A stretch of 64,000 nt of DNA from Bidens hawaiensis (taxonomy: Eukaryota; Streptophyta; Magnoliopsida; Asterales; Asteraceae), in NCBI GenBank assembly GCA_021521415.1, contig JAIQDT010002036.1:1-64000 (forward strand), in the 5' to 3' direction. Position numbers and translations under genes: made by a program. The notes under the pieces are model-generated. The model was not told the DNA's origin. It did no database searches and was given only the letters and a program-made list of their open reading frames with translations. Shown one piece after another: positions 1-10,399 of this stretch. How positions within the stretch are numbered: the first letter of the stretch is position 1; every line of letters starts with the position of its first letter.

Positions 1-1099
1 TGTTTTACGTCCGCGTCGCCATCCACCAAAATCTGACTATCCCCCCTGTCTCGTCTGCCTTTTTTTATAATAATATATTCTAGGATTTTTAAGAATTCTC
101 TAAAACTAACAAAACTTGAGCCCCACTCCAAACTCCACCAACAAGTTTTATTTCATAGGCCCAATTCTCTTTCTCTTTTTGTTTACTTGCTTAGCCTTGG
201 AGTCCATTTAAAATAGTTCAACGAGCTCTCCTGCACTTTGTAAAAATAAATAAAAATCATAAGTACTTGGAGCATGGTTAACGTGAAATTTTATCTTTTA
301 TTAAGCGTTGGTGAACATGAAACTCCATAAAATATGTGACCATTTATTCCACAAATTATTACTTTGATGCCATGGTGGTCTCAAATTTAGCATAAATACT
401 TTAATTTAGCTTATTTAAAAAGTTAACCTTTAAAATCCAATTATGAGCCAAATAAAAATATATTCAATAAAACTAGCTCAAAACTAATTCAAAAGTGTAG
501 GGAATATATATAATAATTGTATATAATTTAGACCATATCAATATATTATTTATTTTATAATGGGAAAGATTACGTGACTTAGTAGAGAAATAATAAAATA
601 ATAAAGATGGAATGTTAAGTAGGCTAATTAAATGGAATTAAATATGGACCAAAAAGGAAAGATTGGCTTAAGGTCCATGGGCTTAAGGGAATATAAACAC
701 CCCTTAAACCCTAATCTCTTTCCATTTCCATCCCTTCTACACCATATCTATACCTTCAAAAACACAAACTTAAGCCAAACACTCTCTACTCAACTATATT
801 CAACGATCTGAGACCAACCGAATGTAAGAAATGATTTATCTCAGCTGTACAAACATAGCGGCACCTGACACCGCAGCCCCGTGATGCCGTACAAGCCGTT
901 TGGATCTATATCTAGCTTTATTCGGGTGTTTAATCAACCAAAAACGAGCTTAAGGACCACCTTTGCTTGAATTCGAACACCCCGAAGCTACCTAGACCAT
1001 TAACGATCAAACCACAACCAAACGTGGTGGTTAACAACGACTGACGGCAACCGAATCGGGGGAATACCTCAAAAACGCCTGAAATGAACGCTGAATTGA

Positions 1100-1291
1100 A
1101 CATACGACGTATAAGTATATACGACGTATATGTATGCGTGGCGTTTAAGCATATACGCCATATAGGTATATACGGCGTATATGTATATGCAGCGTGTATG
1201 TATGTTCGGAGTATAAGATGAATAAACGTATAAGTACGATAGGCGTATAAGTATAGGTGGCGTATATGTGCATAAACGTGTATGTGTGCCC

Positions 1292-1362
<71 letters not shown>

Positions 1363-1590
1363 TGGTATATGTATATGTAACAACATGTATGTATGCCCGT
1401 ATATGTATATGGCGTGTATGTATGTAAGTATGTCATATATGTATAAAACGTATATGTATGGACTTACACGCTAGACAACTTATACGTAGGACAGAACTTA
1501 TAGGCTATATAGGACTTATACATTAAAATGATTTTCCGAATAAACGAAAGATAAGCAGCGTATACGTAAATGCTAGATATGGACTAAAGA
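1100..1590. repeat. Degenerate GGCGTATAAGTAT minisatellite
   Basis: Words such as ACGGCGTATATGTATA, GGCGTATAAGTATA and GTATAAGTATATACG recur irregularly on both sides of a TA microsatellite. The same vocabulary (ACGCCGTATAAGTAT) reappears at 9187-9205, so a related repeat fragment lies there. ORFs called across this block are by-products of the repeat. Confidence 0.7.
1293..1360. repeat. (TA)n microsatellite
   Basis: About 34 uninterrupted TA dinucleotides. Confidence 0.97.
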
Positions 1591-1735
1591 TAAGTAAATA
1601 ATTAATAATAAATGGTAACGCTTAAAATGAAGATTTGATTGAATAATTCAAATTCAGTTTTCTGATGAGGTTTTTAGTAAATACTTATTAATGAAAATAA
1701 ATTTTTTTCAAGCTGACATGGTAGCTTAACTCCAG

Positions 1736-1810
1736 CCAAGGGCTCTACCCCTTGGACCCTGCTAGGGGCTGCCGCCCCTAGAACCCTGCTGCCAGGAGCG
1801 CTGCCCCTGG
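1736..1810 (+). other. Three tandem GC-rich hairpins
   Basis: Three successive units each form a short perfect or near-perfect stem-loop. CCAAGGG (1736-1742) pairs with CCCTTGG (1749-1755). CTAGGGGC (1762-1769) pairs with GCCCCTAG (1774-1781). CCAGGAGC (1792-1799) pairs with GCCCCTGG (1803-1810) with one A/C mismatch. Units are joined by GACCCTG-like linkers. Stem bases differ between units but change in matching pairs. GC-rich blocks of this kind are common in plant gypsy LTRs; their role is unknown to me. Confidence 0.7.
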
Positions 1811-2198
1811 ACCCCGTTCGTTTAGGGTTGCAATAACATTGAAGTATTGTACAGTTAGAAGTAGTTTATTGACACTAAAATTAATACACAGTTAGCCGTG
1901 CACAGCTCAAGAAGGGCATAACCATAAACTCATAAATGAATCGCTTACATGTGTGTTTCTAGCTATTTCCTTGTTATGTTTTCGGGGTTGTGTGCATACA
2001 CATTGTGATTAGCTAATACACTTATCTTAAATAGTAAGTGTATGCCTTATATGATTTATGTGATAATTATTGAAGTTATGAATGAATGTTTGTCGATACG
2101 TGAACGATCTTTAGATATTGCACGTATCGCCAAGAAAGGTGATCGTTAGAAGATGGATTGTTTTATATATATGGTGTATGAATGATATATGTATGTTA

Positions 2199-2203
2199 TA
2201 TGA
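2199..2203. repeat. Target site duplication, left (TATGA)
   Basis: TATGA directly precedes the element that starts TGATAGAACC at 2204. The identical TATGA follows its other end at 5507-5511. Confidence 0.9.
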
Positions 2204-2736
2204 TGATAGAACCGAGCCCCGATGCGGAAGCGTGAATAGTCGTTATTAATCAACGGTGTGGAGCTCGGGTCTAGGGTTAGGATCGAATCTATCTCAGATT
2301 CACCCTTGAAAGATGTTTGGACGGATGAGGTCTATTGGGAGAGAGCCTGATTTGATTAACAATAAACAATAAAGTAGGATGAACAATTGTAATCAAAACA
2401 CAAAAAGATAGACATGGTAGTATGAAATATTAGACGAATGATTCTCATTGAGATGAAACACTCATACATACATTCATACATACAATCGATTAAGAAATAT
2501 CAGCTGCCACCAGGAGAGCTCATCTTGGAGGCGGAGACTCTCTCAAAGGGATAAAACCCTAAATTTCACACATACACAATACAGTCACTCATACTAGACA
2601 AATGAATAAAAATATCTATTTATACTAGTCTAGCGTGACTTGGTCTTCAAGCCATTCACCCTTGGTTGAGACCAAATATTATATTTTTCACCCACATGTA
2701 AATTCGATGCGTCGGTCTAAAACATAAGTTCCAACA
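2204..2736 (-). repeat. 3' LTR of the non-autonomous element
   Basis: 533 bp, bounded by TG...CA (plus-strand TGATAGAACC to GTTCCAACA). It is nearly identical to 4979-5506 with scattered substitutions and small indels. A TATA box (TATAAATAG on the minus strand) lies at 2616-2624. Confidence 0.93.
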
Positions 2737-2750
2737 ATCTCCCCCTTAGA
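2737..2750 (-). other. Polypurine tract
   Basis: The minus strand reads TCTAAGGGGGAGAT immediately before the 3' LTR start TGTTGGAACTT. This is the usual plus-strand primer position. Confidence 0.85.
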
Positions 2751-3659
2751 TCGATGCCTTCGAATTTCTTCCATGATCACCTCATAACTCGTTGTCTTTC
2801 GTTGAAATTCTCCCCCCTCATGTTAAGCTTCTCCCATTGTTCATTTCGAATTATCACTCTTATACTACTTTTGGATATAGTTGTATGGGCATATGAACGA
2901 GGCTTTGAACTTCAAAGATCAACTTCAAGTAACAAGGTTATCACAAAAAGAAATAAACTCAATGTGATCATCAAATAATCTCCAATTCTTCAAATTTGTC
3001 TCTTCCCTTGTAGATCATCTTCAAACCATTCCCTGAGTCAAGATAGCATTCAAGTCAACCATAACCCGTTCTTGACTGTTCAAGTGACTATTTCATAGAA
3101 GGTTAAACTCTACTGACCATCCTTTAGCATTGTTGCTCGAGATGACTCTATCTTCTCATCCGTACTAGGAAATCTAAAATCTTACAAACGATGAAACATC
3201 TTTGAAAAACATTGGATTATTGATCTTGATCAACTTTTCCTAAACTTGAGTCTTTTACTTGATTTGAAGCTTGCCATTTGCAATGAAATTCAAATATTTT
3301 TACTCCCCCAATTTCGTTACAATTGTCTTTAATAAATGTGTCTTCAAATCAAGTGTGGGTGAAACAATCTTGATCATCCTCATCAAGATTTTAAAAATCT
3401 CATATAAACATATTCAAAAGTTGGTTGACACTTAATGTGATTAAATCCTTAAGCTTGGTCAACACTTGTTCTTGTAAAGCTCTTGATGAAGTCGTGAAAT
3501 TTGATGAGGTTTGAATTCCATAAGCTTGTTGATGATTGGAGAAAAATTACCAAAATATCCCTGGTATATATCTTCCATAGAGAACAGCTTGGTCAACGGT
3601 CAACGACACCAAAAATCTCAAAAGTTTCTTTAAAACTTTGAAATGTTTCACAAACTCTG
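2751..3659 (-). other. Noncoding interior, 3' part
   Basis: Between the PPT and the word array I see no retroelement domain and no long frame. The sequence is AT-rich with short pyrimidine-rich runs. A TATA-like motif at about 3563 on the minus strand follows the word array, matching the array-then-TATA order seen in the LTRs. Confidence 0.5.
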
Positions 3660-4345
3660 TTTCCTAGCACACAGTGTGCTTGGGATCACTTTCCTAGCAC
3701 AAAGTGTGCTTGGGAGCATTTTCCTAGCACAGAGTGTGCTGGGAGCACTTTCCTAGCACAAAGTGTACTCGGAAGCACTTTCCTAGCACAAAGTGTACCC
3801 GGAAAGAAAAACACTTGTGATTTTTCAATTTTCAACTAGCACAAAGTGTACTCGGAGGCACTTTCCTAGCACAAAGTGTATCCGGTTAGCAAAACACTTG
3901 TGATTTTTTTAATTTTCAACTAGCACAAAGTGTGCCCGGAAGCAAAAGTGTGCTCGGAAACAAAAGTGTGATCGGATTACTTAGTGCGTTTTCATTTTCC
4001 ACCAAACATGCTCGGAAGCAAAAGTATGCTCAGGAGCAAGGGTGTGCTCGACACAAACTTGAGTTTTCTCTTCACAAGCATAATTGTTCAAGACAAAACA
4101 AAGTATGCTCGAAAAAGAGTCTGCTCGAATAAATAACAAAGTGTGCTCGAGACTTAAAGAAGATAGTTTTCTTGAGAAGACAAAGGATATGCTCTGGGTT
4201 TCACAAAGTGTGCTCGAAATAACCTGTGCTTGAGCCAAACAAATATGTTCTTGGGCAAAACACCTCCTGTGCTCGAAGCAACACTTAGTCATTTTCCATA
4301 CTCGAGTTCTGTCTTATATGATCATAGTATGCTCGAGACACCAAA
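3660..4345 (-). repeat. Array of CTAGCACAAAGTGTGCTCGGAA-type words
   Basis: From 3660 to about 3960 the unit TTTCCTAGCACAAAGTGTGC with CGGAAGCAC recurs in near-tandem form. From 3960 to 4345 only the core GTGTGCTCGAAA recurs at irregular spacing. The same core, as GTGTGCCCGGAA, fills the U3 of copia A and B LTRs and the spacer before copia A ORF3 (32840-33610). Confidence 0.85.
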
Positions 4346-4964
4346 ACTTCATTTCTGAATAATCAGTTACTGATTTGCCCTTGCAGAACCTGCTTGAATA
4401 TTCACTTTGCATCTGCTGCAACAAACCATAATGATATTGCCTCTAGTACATGTTCATTTCTGACTTGTACATTCTCCATACAGTTTGTACCAGTGGCAAT
4501 GTTTGTCTACCAAATCATGTACAGTTCGAGCAGCACAAATAACATAAACAACAACGAGCACACATAAACCCTAATTTTTCAGATCTGGAAACAAGTATCA
4601 TAATCTGAAATTAATCGTTGTAGCAATATCCACGCTATCTCGAAATCATAGAAACCTATCTTCATATCATAATCAACCTTTTTAGATCTAGAAATCGTCA
4701 AATGAACAGTGTTGCTCCAAAACAAGCCAAATAACACTGTTACATCAGATCTGGATCATTCTGACCAAATAAACATGAAATTGATGTTGGATCTCCGAAC
4801 GAGCCATCAACCCAAACATCAATCCATAAAATTTTCTCCGAATCATCAAATAATTTCAAAACCCCCAAAAATAATTTCAACGAACTTCATCGTTTAACGT
4901 CCATGGTGGATTCAAGAGCGAAATGAATCTGTTCAGCGGTTAGTATGAACGATTCGGTAACCCC
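4346..4964 (-). other. Noncoding leader of the non-autonomous element
   Basis: The sequence between the PBS and the word array has no retroelement domain. Short frames such as the one at 4709-4897 show no recognisable protein. It would be the 5' untranslated leader and possibly the packaging region. Confidence 0.5.
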
Positions 4965-4976
4965 GCTTTGATACCA
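4965..4976 (-). other. Primer binding site
   Basis: The minus strand reads TGGTATCAAAGC two bases inside the 5' LTR. It matches the plant initiator tRNA-Met complement TGGTATCAGAGC with one change. Confidence 0.88.
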
Positions 4977-4978
4977 AT

Positions 4979-5506
4979 TAATAGAACCGAGCCCCGGTGC
5001 GGAAGCGTGAATAGTCGTTATTAATCAACGGTGTGGAGCTCGGGTCTAGGGTTAGGATCGAATCTAACTCAGATTCACTCTTGAAAGATGTTTGGACGGA
5101 TAAGGTCTATTGGGAGAGAGCCTGATTTGATTAACAATCAACAAGAGGATGAACAATTGTAATCAAAACACAAAAAGATAGAAATGGAAGTATAAAATAT
5201 TAGCGCAATGATTCTCATTAAGATGAAACACTCATACATACATTCATACATACAATCGATTAAGAAATATCAGCCGCCACCAGGAGAGCTCATCCTGGAG
5301 GCGGAGACTCTCTCAAAGGGATAAAACCCTAAATCTCACACATACACAATACAGTCACTCATACTAAACAAATGAATAAAAATATCTATTTATACTAGTC
5401 TAGCATGACTTGGTCTTCAAACCATCCACCCTTGGTTGAGACCAAATATTATATTTTTCACCCACATGTAAATTCGATGCGTCGGTCTAAAACAAAAGTT
5501 CCAACA
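4979..5506 (-). repeat. 5' LTR of the non-autonomous element
   Basis: 528 bp, the partner of 2204-2736. Its inner terminus reads TA rather than TG on the plus strand, one substitution. The outer end CCAACA abuts the TSD at 5507. Confidence 0.93.
5386..5394 (-). promoter_or_regulatory. LTR TATA box
   Basis: The minus strand reads TATAAATAG within the 5' LTR, about 115 bp from its outer end. It is conserved in the 3' LTR at 2616-2624. Confidence 0.6.
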
Positions 5507-5511
5507 TATGA
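5507..5511. repeat. Target site duplication, right (TATGA)
   Basis: Identical to 2199-2203. The host sequence resumes after it. Confidence 0.9.
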
Positions 5512-6194
5512 AAGATTGAGAGTATGTATGAAAGTTTATAAAATAAATATACAAGAAAGGTACTGTAAGGTTGAACGGAAGAAAGGGACCGAGCCCTAAT
5601 AATACCTGAGGATGAAGGGACCATACCCTAATAATAACCGAGGAAGAAAGGGACCGAGCCCTAATAATACTCGAGAAGAAGGGACCAGACCCTAATAATA
5701 TCCGAGGAAGAAAAGGGACTGAGCCCTAATAATACTCAAGGAAGTAGGGCGTAATTCTCTTTATAATGCGTGAGTATGTAAAGTAAAATTAAGTATAAAG
5801 GTACGAAAGAAAGAAATAATTAAAGAAAGAATAAAAGAAAGAAAGATGGTATGTACTTAAATAAGTATCATGTATCTACGGATCCGTACGAGTAAGTAAT
5901 ATGTATCTACGTATATGTGTATATATATATAAGTTTGTGAATGTATTGTATGTTACCTGCATTTACCTAGAACTCACTCAACGTAGCTGAATTTTAGTAC
6001 GCACGCATGTAAATAGGTTGAAGCAGCTGACTTAAGGGAGACACATGGTAGGATTAGAAGGGACTGGCATCCTATGAAGATTTGTCATGATGTATAAATA
6101 AAATACTTTTATGTTATGTTTTAAAGACAAGTTTGAATGTTTTTGTAACGAATGGTTGAAGTTCTAATTATACCGCAAAATTTTATATTAACTC
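5512..6194 (+). mobile_element. Probable gypsy-type LTR, right part
   Basis: This continues the host sequence interrupted at 2203. It holds a tandem array (5575-5745) and then GAACTCACTCAACGTAGCTG near 5970. That resembles the 'before TATA and R' region of the Tekay LTR, where ATTCACTCATCTAC precedes the transcript 3' region. It ends in AT-rich sequence against the next LTR near 6195. No coding signal is visible. Confidence 0.35.
5575..5745 (+). repeat. About 32-35-bp tandem array
   Basis: Five units with the core AAGGGACCGAGCCCTAATAA are separated by CGAGGAAG-like linkers. Unit starts (GGGACC) fall near 5585, 5617, 5650, 5680 and 5715. Confidence 0.85.
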
Positions 6195-6801
6195 TGATAT
6201 TTAGAACTCTGTTTATGAGTAAATCCAACGTCAAAATAGGGCTCCGGGAACGGGGCCATACAATAAATGAAATGAGACGATAAATAACATAGAACGATAA
6301 TCAGACCAGAAGACTTTTCATATACTGATAATAACCGAATGATTACAATGATTCTCATACATTCATACATACATACGGTTAAACTCGATCCACCTCGATG
6401 TGCACCTCGAGGTGGTCATCATTCTAGAGAGATTCCGGAAGCATAACGTTACTCGTTGAAGAATAAATCCAAAATTCTTAGCCCAAATGAACATGATCAA
6501 CCTATTTATAGGCCCACGCCCCCATTCGCTAACATCACTAACAAATGAGGGGATCCTGTTAACGAATGGATTCCCATTCGCTACACTCCATAGCGAATGT
6601 GCTCTCTCTAGGAACGAATGAGCCTCATACGCCACACCCTTAGCACATGAGCTCCTAAATTAACAAGTTAGCTTCTTAGTCTAACAAATGGTCCCCATTC
6701 GCTATACAATCCCTAGAGTATGGGCCATATACATGATAGCATAATGACTAAACTACCCCTAGCCTATTTGATCAGTCGTATACAACAAATCATGCACTAA
6801 C
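6195..6801 (-). mobile_element. Probable solo copia LTR
   Basis: On the minus strand the segment begins TGTTAGTGCATGATTTG at 6801 and ends near TGATATTTAG on the plus strand. The stretch around 6340-6390 (ATTCTCATACATTCATACATAC) matches the equivalent region of the 2204-2736 LTR, so the LTRs are related. A TATA box (TATAAATAGG on the minus strand, 6501-6510) follows a GCGAATG word array. No internal region adjoins, hence solo LTR. I could not confirm a TSD, so boundaries are approximate. Confidence 0.5.
6520..6720 (-). repeat. GCGAATG / CATTCGCTA word array
   Basis: CATTCGCTA, TAACGAATGG, TAGCGAATG and GAACGAATGAG occur in both orientations directly upstream (minus strand) of the TATA box at 6501-6510. 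Confidence 0.75.
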
Positions 6802-6885
6802 ACAGTGAAGACTAGTCCTTCGCAACACGCGAGGAAGCTATAATGGGCACCACGAGTATTCTATCCATCACGAAACACAGGGTGT

Positions 6886-7380
6886 AACACCTCGGCTTTA
6901 AGCTGAATACACTTGGTGGTACGTACAGATTGCTCATAAACTCGTAACAATATTAAAGTGACAATAATTATAATTATTATATTTCATAACATAACAAGTA
7001 CACAATTGTTTATAATTAAAAGGAAACAACAAAAACTTCATCGAATAACAAATAAGTTTTTTTTAAACAACCTAAGGAATGCTAATGATCTTCATTCTTA
7101 GCACGTCACCGATTCATCCTGTAGCACGTTGAAAATAATATAAGTTGGTGAGATTTGTTAGTCTCGAGAATGGATATTTCAATATGATATCAAATGAACA
7201 CGTAATTAGGCGGAATCTAACAACGTGGTGATTCAAGAACAAATATAAAATAAAGACGACCGAACACAATGGTTTGTTTTCAAAGCACACGTATATTACG
7301 TTGGGTACTTAAGTCCATTGAACCAACCGATTACAAAGATGTTACTTGTGATGTCTAACCCTAAAAAATAAAAAACATAA

Positions 7381-7458
<78 letters not shown>

Positions 7459-8250
7459 TAGTACATGAAAGAGAAGGATTTGATACCGAGCTAGATCATG
7501 AAAGTCTTCATCCATAATCTGCATGAAACAGTCAGACAGTCAAATCTAAGCAAGATTATGGAAAAAAAAAGATTTTTTGTCAAAATAATATGACTTCGAT
7601 CAATCATATGTGATTTTGGTCAACCATATGTTTCTGGCTAACCAAAATCCGAGAAATCAAAGGTTATCATCATTTAGACACTTCAATTCCCATATCATTT
7701 TTCTTCAAAACATTAAAAACGGCAATTAACATACCTGCAACCTGTTAGATGACCACCAAAACTCTTCCAAACACAAAATCAAATCAAGTTTCACAAAAAC
7801 AACTAATAATCAATCCTTCTTATATCTAAATCCATGATCCTCATATTATACAAGAACTTGCTTTAAGTTTCACAAACTAAACAAGAAGATGCAATAGATT
7901 AATTAGTTACCTTTTTTGCTTAAGCTTCAATAATGAAAACAAGTTTTAGAGGATCAAGAATGAAAATTTTTGAAAGAGTCTTTAGGGTTTGGTATAGAAG
8001 AAGCTTTGAGAAAACTTAAGAAATTTTAAAGTAACTAGTAATAACGCAACCCAAACTCTTGGGATTTTGGTGAATTTGAACAAAGGGCTATAATTTCAAG
8101 AAAATTAATCATCTTGGGCCAGGTATAAACACAATTTTTGTGGGCCTGATCAAATATGGGAAACATGATAACATAATGGGCTGCAAAGTATTAATTCTTT
8201 AAACTTTTTATTAAAACGATTTCCATAAAACGCTCTCTTCTACACTAGAG
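6886..8250 (-). mobile_element. Probable gypsy LTR
   Basis: The plus-strand left edge reads TGTAACACCTCGGC. The order of parts parallels the minus-strand Tekay LTR at 51506: terminal motif, AT-rich R region with CATAACATAACAAG, a GTTGAAAATAATATAAG block like GTAACAAACTGTC, and a long region ending in short 'aaacccaa' leader-like motifs. The right boundary near 8250 is a guess. No ORF longer than the microsatellite artefact at 7342-7524 is present. Confidence 0.35.
7383..7456. repeat. (AT)n microsatellite
   Basis: Thirty-seven uninterrupted AT repeats. Confidence 0.97.
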
Positions 8251-8269
8251 ACTTAAAAGATATAGAAAA

Positions 8270-9015
8270 AAAAAGAATACTTCTAAAAGACTCAAATTTA
8301 CACTTTAGACAAAGTTGGGATCAAATCATTTTATGACTAATCAAGAAACATTTTTCAGCACACTCATACTTTACTAGATCTGGTCTATTGATAGTAATGA
8401 TGTCCACTTAAATCCATGCTAGCAATACTTAGTTTGAAGGATAAGACCAGACACAATTTAGGTTATTATAATCTAACTAGACCCACACTTAAGAGTTAAA
8501 AAAACATTTTACCATGCTTTATTATAGTTTTACCGGATTAAACCACCCCAAATTGACTTAAACCTTGAAATCAGTAGATCAAAATGATAATACAATTAAT
8601 GCAAAAATTTAATATTATTGAATTAGCTAAGACGATCAAGGATATTTATGTCCGCCTAAACCTATACATGAAAGTCTACCATAAAGCCATCAAATATGAA
8701 TTAAGTATATTAAAGTAGCTAACCAGCTAATGTTTCCCACTACATGACATACCCCCATTATCAAGCAACGCCGTGAGGTCCACTTCCATTGATGCACGAT
8801 TTCATTTGTAAGAGAAAAGTATATCGTGTCCCTTTTGGTTCGTTTCTTAGTGTTATTAGGACGCGATCAAGGGGACCATGTATGACTAATAGTGTGGTTG
8901 ATTGAAAGAACCGGTGGAACCAATAGGATCGACGTGTATGAACATCCACGATGATATCTACTCTACAATATTGTGTGCGTAAACCATAACAAGTTGAAAA
9001 ACACAACATATATCT
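8270..9015 (-). mobile_element. Fragment of copia C-type pol-ORF3 spacer
   Basis: ACCACCCCAAATTGACTTAA near 8553 matches ATCACCCCAACTTGACTTAA near 20093. CGTTTCTTAGTGTTATT followed by ATGTATGACTAATAG (8841-8895) matches CGTTTCTTAATGGTATT with ATGTATGACTAACAG (20240-20300). This is therefore the noncoding spacer between pol and ORF3 of a SIRE-like copia, detached from its element. The 82-residue frame at 8761-9009 falls in this noncoding homology and is not a gene. Confidence 0.6.
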
Positions 9016-9120
9016 TTAATCTCCTTTTTATTACTATATAGAAGTGAAGTATATCAAGATATGACAATATAAGAATAGGTACAAAATTGACCAAAGTCAA
9101 AGAACTCGAATGCCAAACAA

Positions 9121-9122
<2 letters not shown>

Positions 9123-9166
<44 letters not shown>
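9123..9166. repeat. (TA)n microsatellite
   Basis: Twenty-two TA repeats, followed at 9187 by ACGCCGTATAAGTAT, vocabulary shared with 1100-1590. Confidence 0.96.
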
Positions 9167-9168
<2 letters not shown>

Positions 9169-9220
9169 TACACTTGGGACTTGTACGCCGTATAAGTATT
9201 TGGACTTATAATCCATATAG

Positions 9221-9468
9221 GTATTTGAGTTCAAAACATTCAAACTACATTCCAAATCACTAATACACTAGACCTACAAGACCTAAGAAACAGAAATTTA
9301 ATGCACTAACAATCTCCCCATTGGTTATTGCTTGGTATTATTTGACAACAATACCAAGCAATATCCCATGGGGAGATTGTTAGTGCATTAAATTTCTATT
9401 GCTTAGGTCTTGTAGGTCTAGTGTATTAGTGATTTGGAATGTAGTTTGAATGTTTTGAACTCAAATAC
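9221..9468. repeat. Near-perfect 248-bp palindrome of an LTR-edge sequence
   Basis: Arms 9221-9339 and 9350-9468 are reverse complements with no indel (coordinate sums constant at 18689) and few mismatches, around a 10-base centre. Each arm contains ATGGGGAGATTG, a PPT-like run, followed by TTAGTGCATTAAATTT. That resembles a copia PPT plus LTR start, here present twice head to head. A transcript would fold into one long hairpin. Confidence 0.9.
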
Positions 9469-9629
9469 CTACATGGGCAAAAACTTAGACAACAATACCA
9501 AGCAATATTCAATGGGGAGATTGTTAGTGCATTAAATTTTTGTTGCTTAGGTCTTGTAGGTCTAGTGTATTAGTGATTTGGAATGTAGTTTGAATGTTTT
9601 GAACTCAAATAACTATATGGGCAAAAACC
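9344..9629 (+). repeat. 144-bp tandem duplication of the palindrome's right arm
   Basis: The segment beginning GACAACAATACCAAGC at 9344 recurs at 9488 with a few substitutions and runs through ATGGGCAAAAACC. The locus thus holds three copies, one inverted and two direct. Confidence 0.9.
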
Positions 9630-10192
9630 ACAATTCACGTGTAAATAAAATAATGCAACAACCATTGTAAATGTAAAGTAAATAACTTTGGCTCATTTCT
9701 ATTTGGTAACAACCAAAATACTCGAAGAATGAGGCCCTATTCTACTAGCACAATGCTAAAGTAGTTACGGGTGCGTATGATCATTCTTATTGAGGCTCAA
9801 AAACAACATAAAAATTAATCTGAGGCATAAATAAATATCGAGAAAATATTTGTACAAACACTTAATGTTGAATTGTGGATTTGATAATTAGATCATAAAA
9901 CAATTAAGTTTGAATATGGTATGCATGCCACCCCCAAAAGTATTAAAGCGTAGAAAGGGGGAGTGAAATAAGTAACTTGAATGATTAGTTTGCGGTAAAA
10001 TGGAAAGGAAAGTTCAACGAGCAAGACCTATATTGAGAGGGTCTTGAGTTAGAAGATGGTCTTAAAAGCTTTAAAGTGAAATAATACGACAAGTAAGACA
10101 AATAATTAAAGTTTGAGGGTTAAAGTGTAAATACATAAGAAATTAAAGTAATGGTTTTTGAAAAGTAAGTTTGCTTGAAATTGCATGCCTCA
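9630..10192. other. No gene seen
   Basis: AT-rich sequence without a convincing frame, repeat boundary or RNA gene. Confidence 0.5.
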
Positions 10193-10395
10193 TAATCAAC
10201 ACCCACGACTACTGTGTAAATCCTTTAATATAGACGAGTAGATTTTACAACTTTTGTAAAAGGAACAGGTACGATGTATTTGGTACACACAACACCTCTC
10301 CATGGTTAGTTTGGTAAACTACTCGTGTGTCAAAAAATTGTAGAATCTACTCGTCACGATTAAAAGATTAATGCAGTACTCGTGGGTGTTGATTA
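10193..10395. repeat. Fold-back repeat with 58-bp arms
   Basis: TAATCAACACCCACGA...GACGAGTAGATT (10193-10250) is inverted at 10338-10395. The arms are collinear (coordinate sum 20588) with roughly ten mismatches around an 87-base centre. Part of the right arm recurs in direct orientation near 10500-10545 (CTACTCGTCACGATTAG). It could be a MITE-like fold-back element; no TSD was confirmed. Confidence 0.75.
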
Positions 10396-10399
10396 CAAG

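Larger units (their letters stand above)
1..2198 (+). mobile_element. Probable gypsy-type LTR, left part
   Basis: No coding region is visible. The segment looks like the inside of a long Ty3/gypsy LTR on the plus strand. A promoter-like stretch near 690-780 has ACCCCTTAAACCCTAATC followed by a pyrimidine-rich leader. Beyond it lie a low-complexity minisatellite and a GC-rich hairpin block, then a segment that resumes at 5512 after a nested insertion. Neither the TG start nor a second LTR copy is in the window, so the class rests on general resemblance to the Tekay-like LTR further right. It could instead be other repetitive spacer. Confidence 0.35.
2204..5506 (-). mobile_element. Complete non-autonomous LTR retrotransposon
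   Basis: A 3.3-kb element lies on the minus strand with two LTRs (4979-5506 as 5' LTR, 2204-2736 as 3' LTR), an initiator-tRNA-Met-like PBS, a purine-rich PPT and a perfect 5-bp TSD. The roughly 2.2-kb interior has no gag, protease, integrase or reverse transcriptase, so it must borrow proteins, as LARD/TRIM-type elements do. PBS and LTR style point to a copia helper. The interior holds a GTGTGCTCGGAA-type word array (3660-4345). A TATA-like ATATATACC on the minus strand at about 3563 follows that array. It is inserted in the LTR-like sequence spanning 1-6194. Confidence 0.93.

Noticed and set aside
930..1474. Y/I-rich ORFs of 68-168 residues on both strands
   Set aside because: They arise from the TA microsatellite and the GTATA minisatellite; composition is purely repeat-driven.
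8761..9009. 82-residue ORF as a possible gene
   Set aside because: Nucleotide homology to the noncoding pol-ORF3 spacer of copia C (20160-20350), where the frame is not kept.
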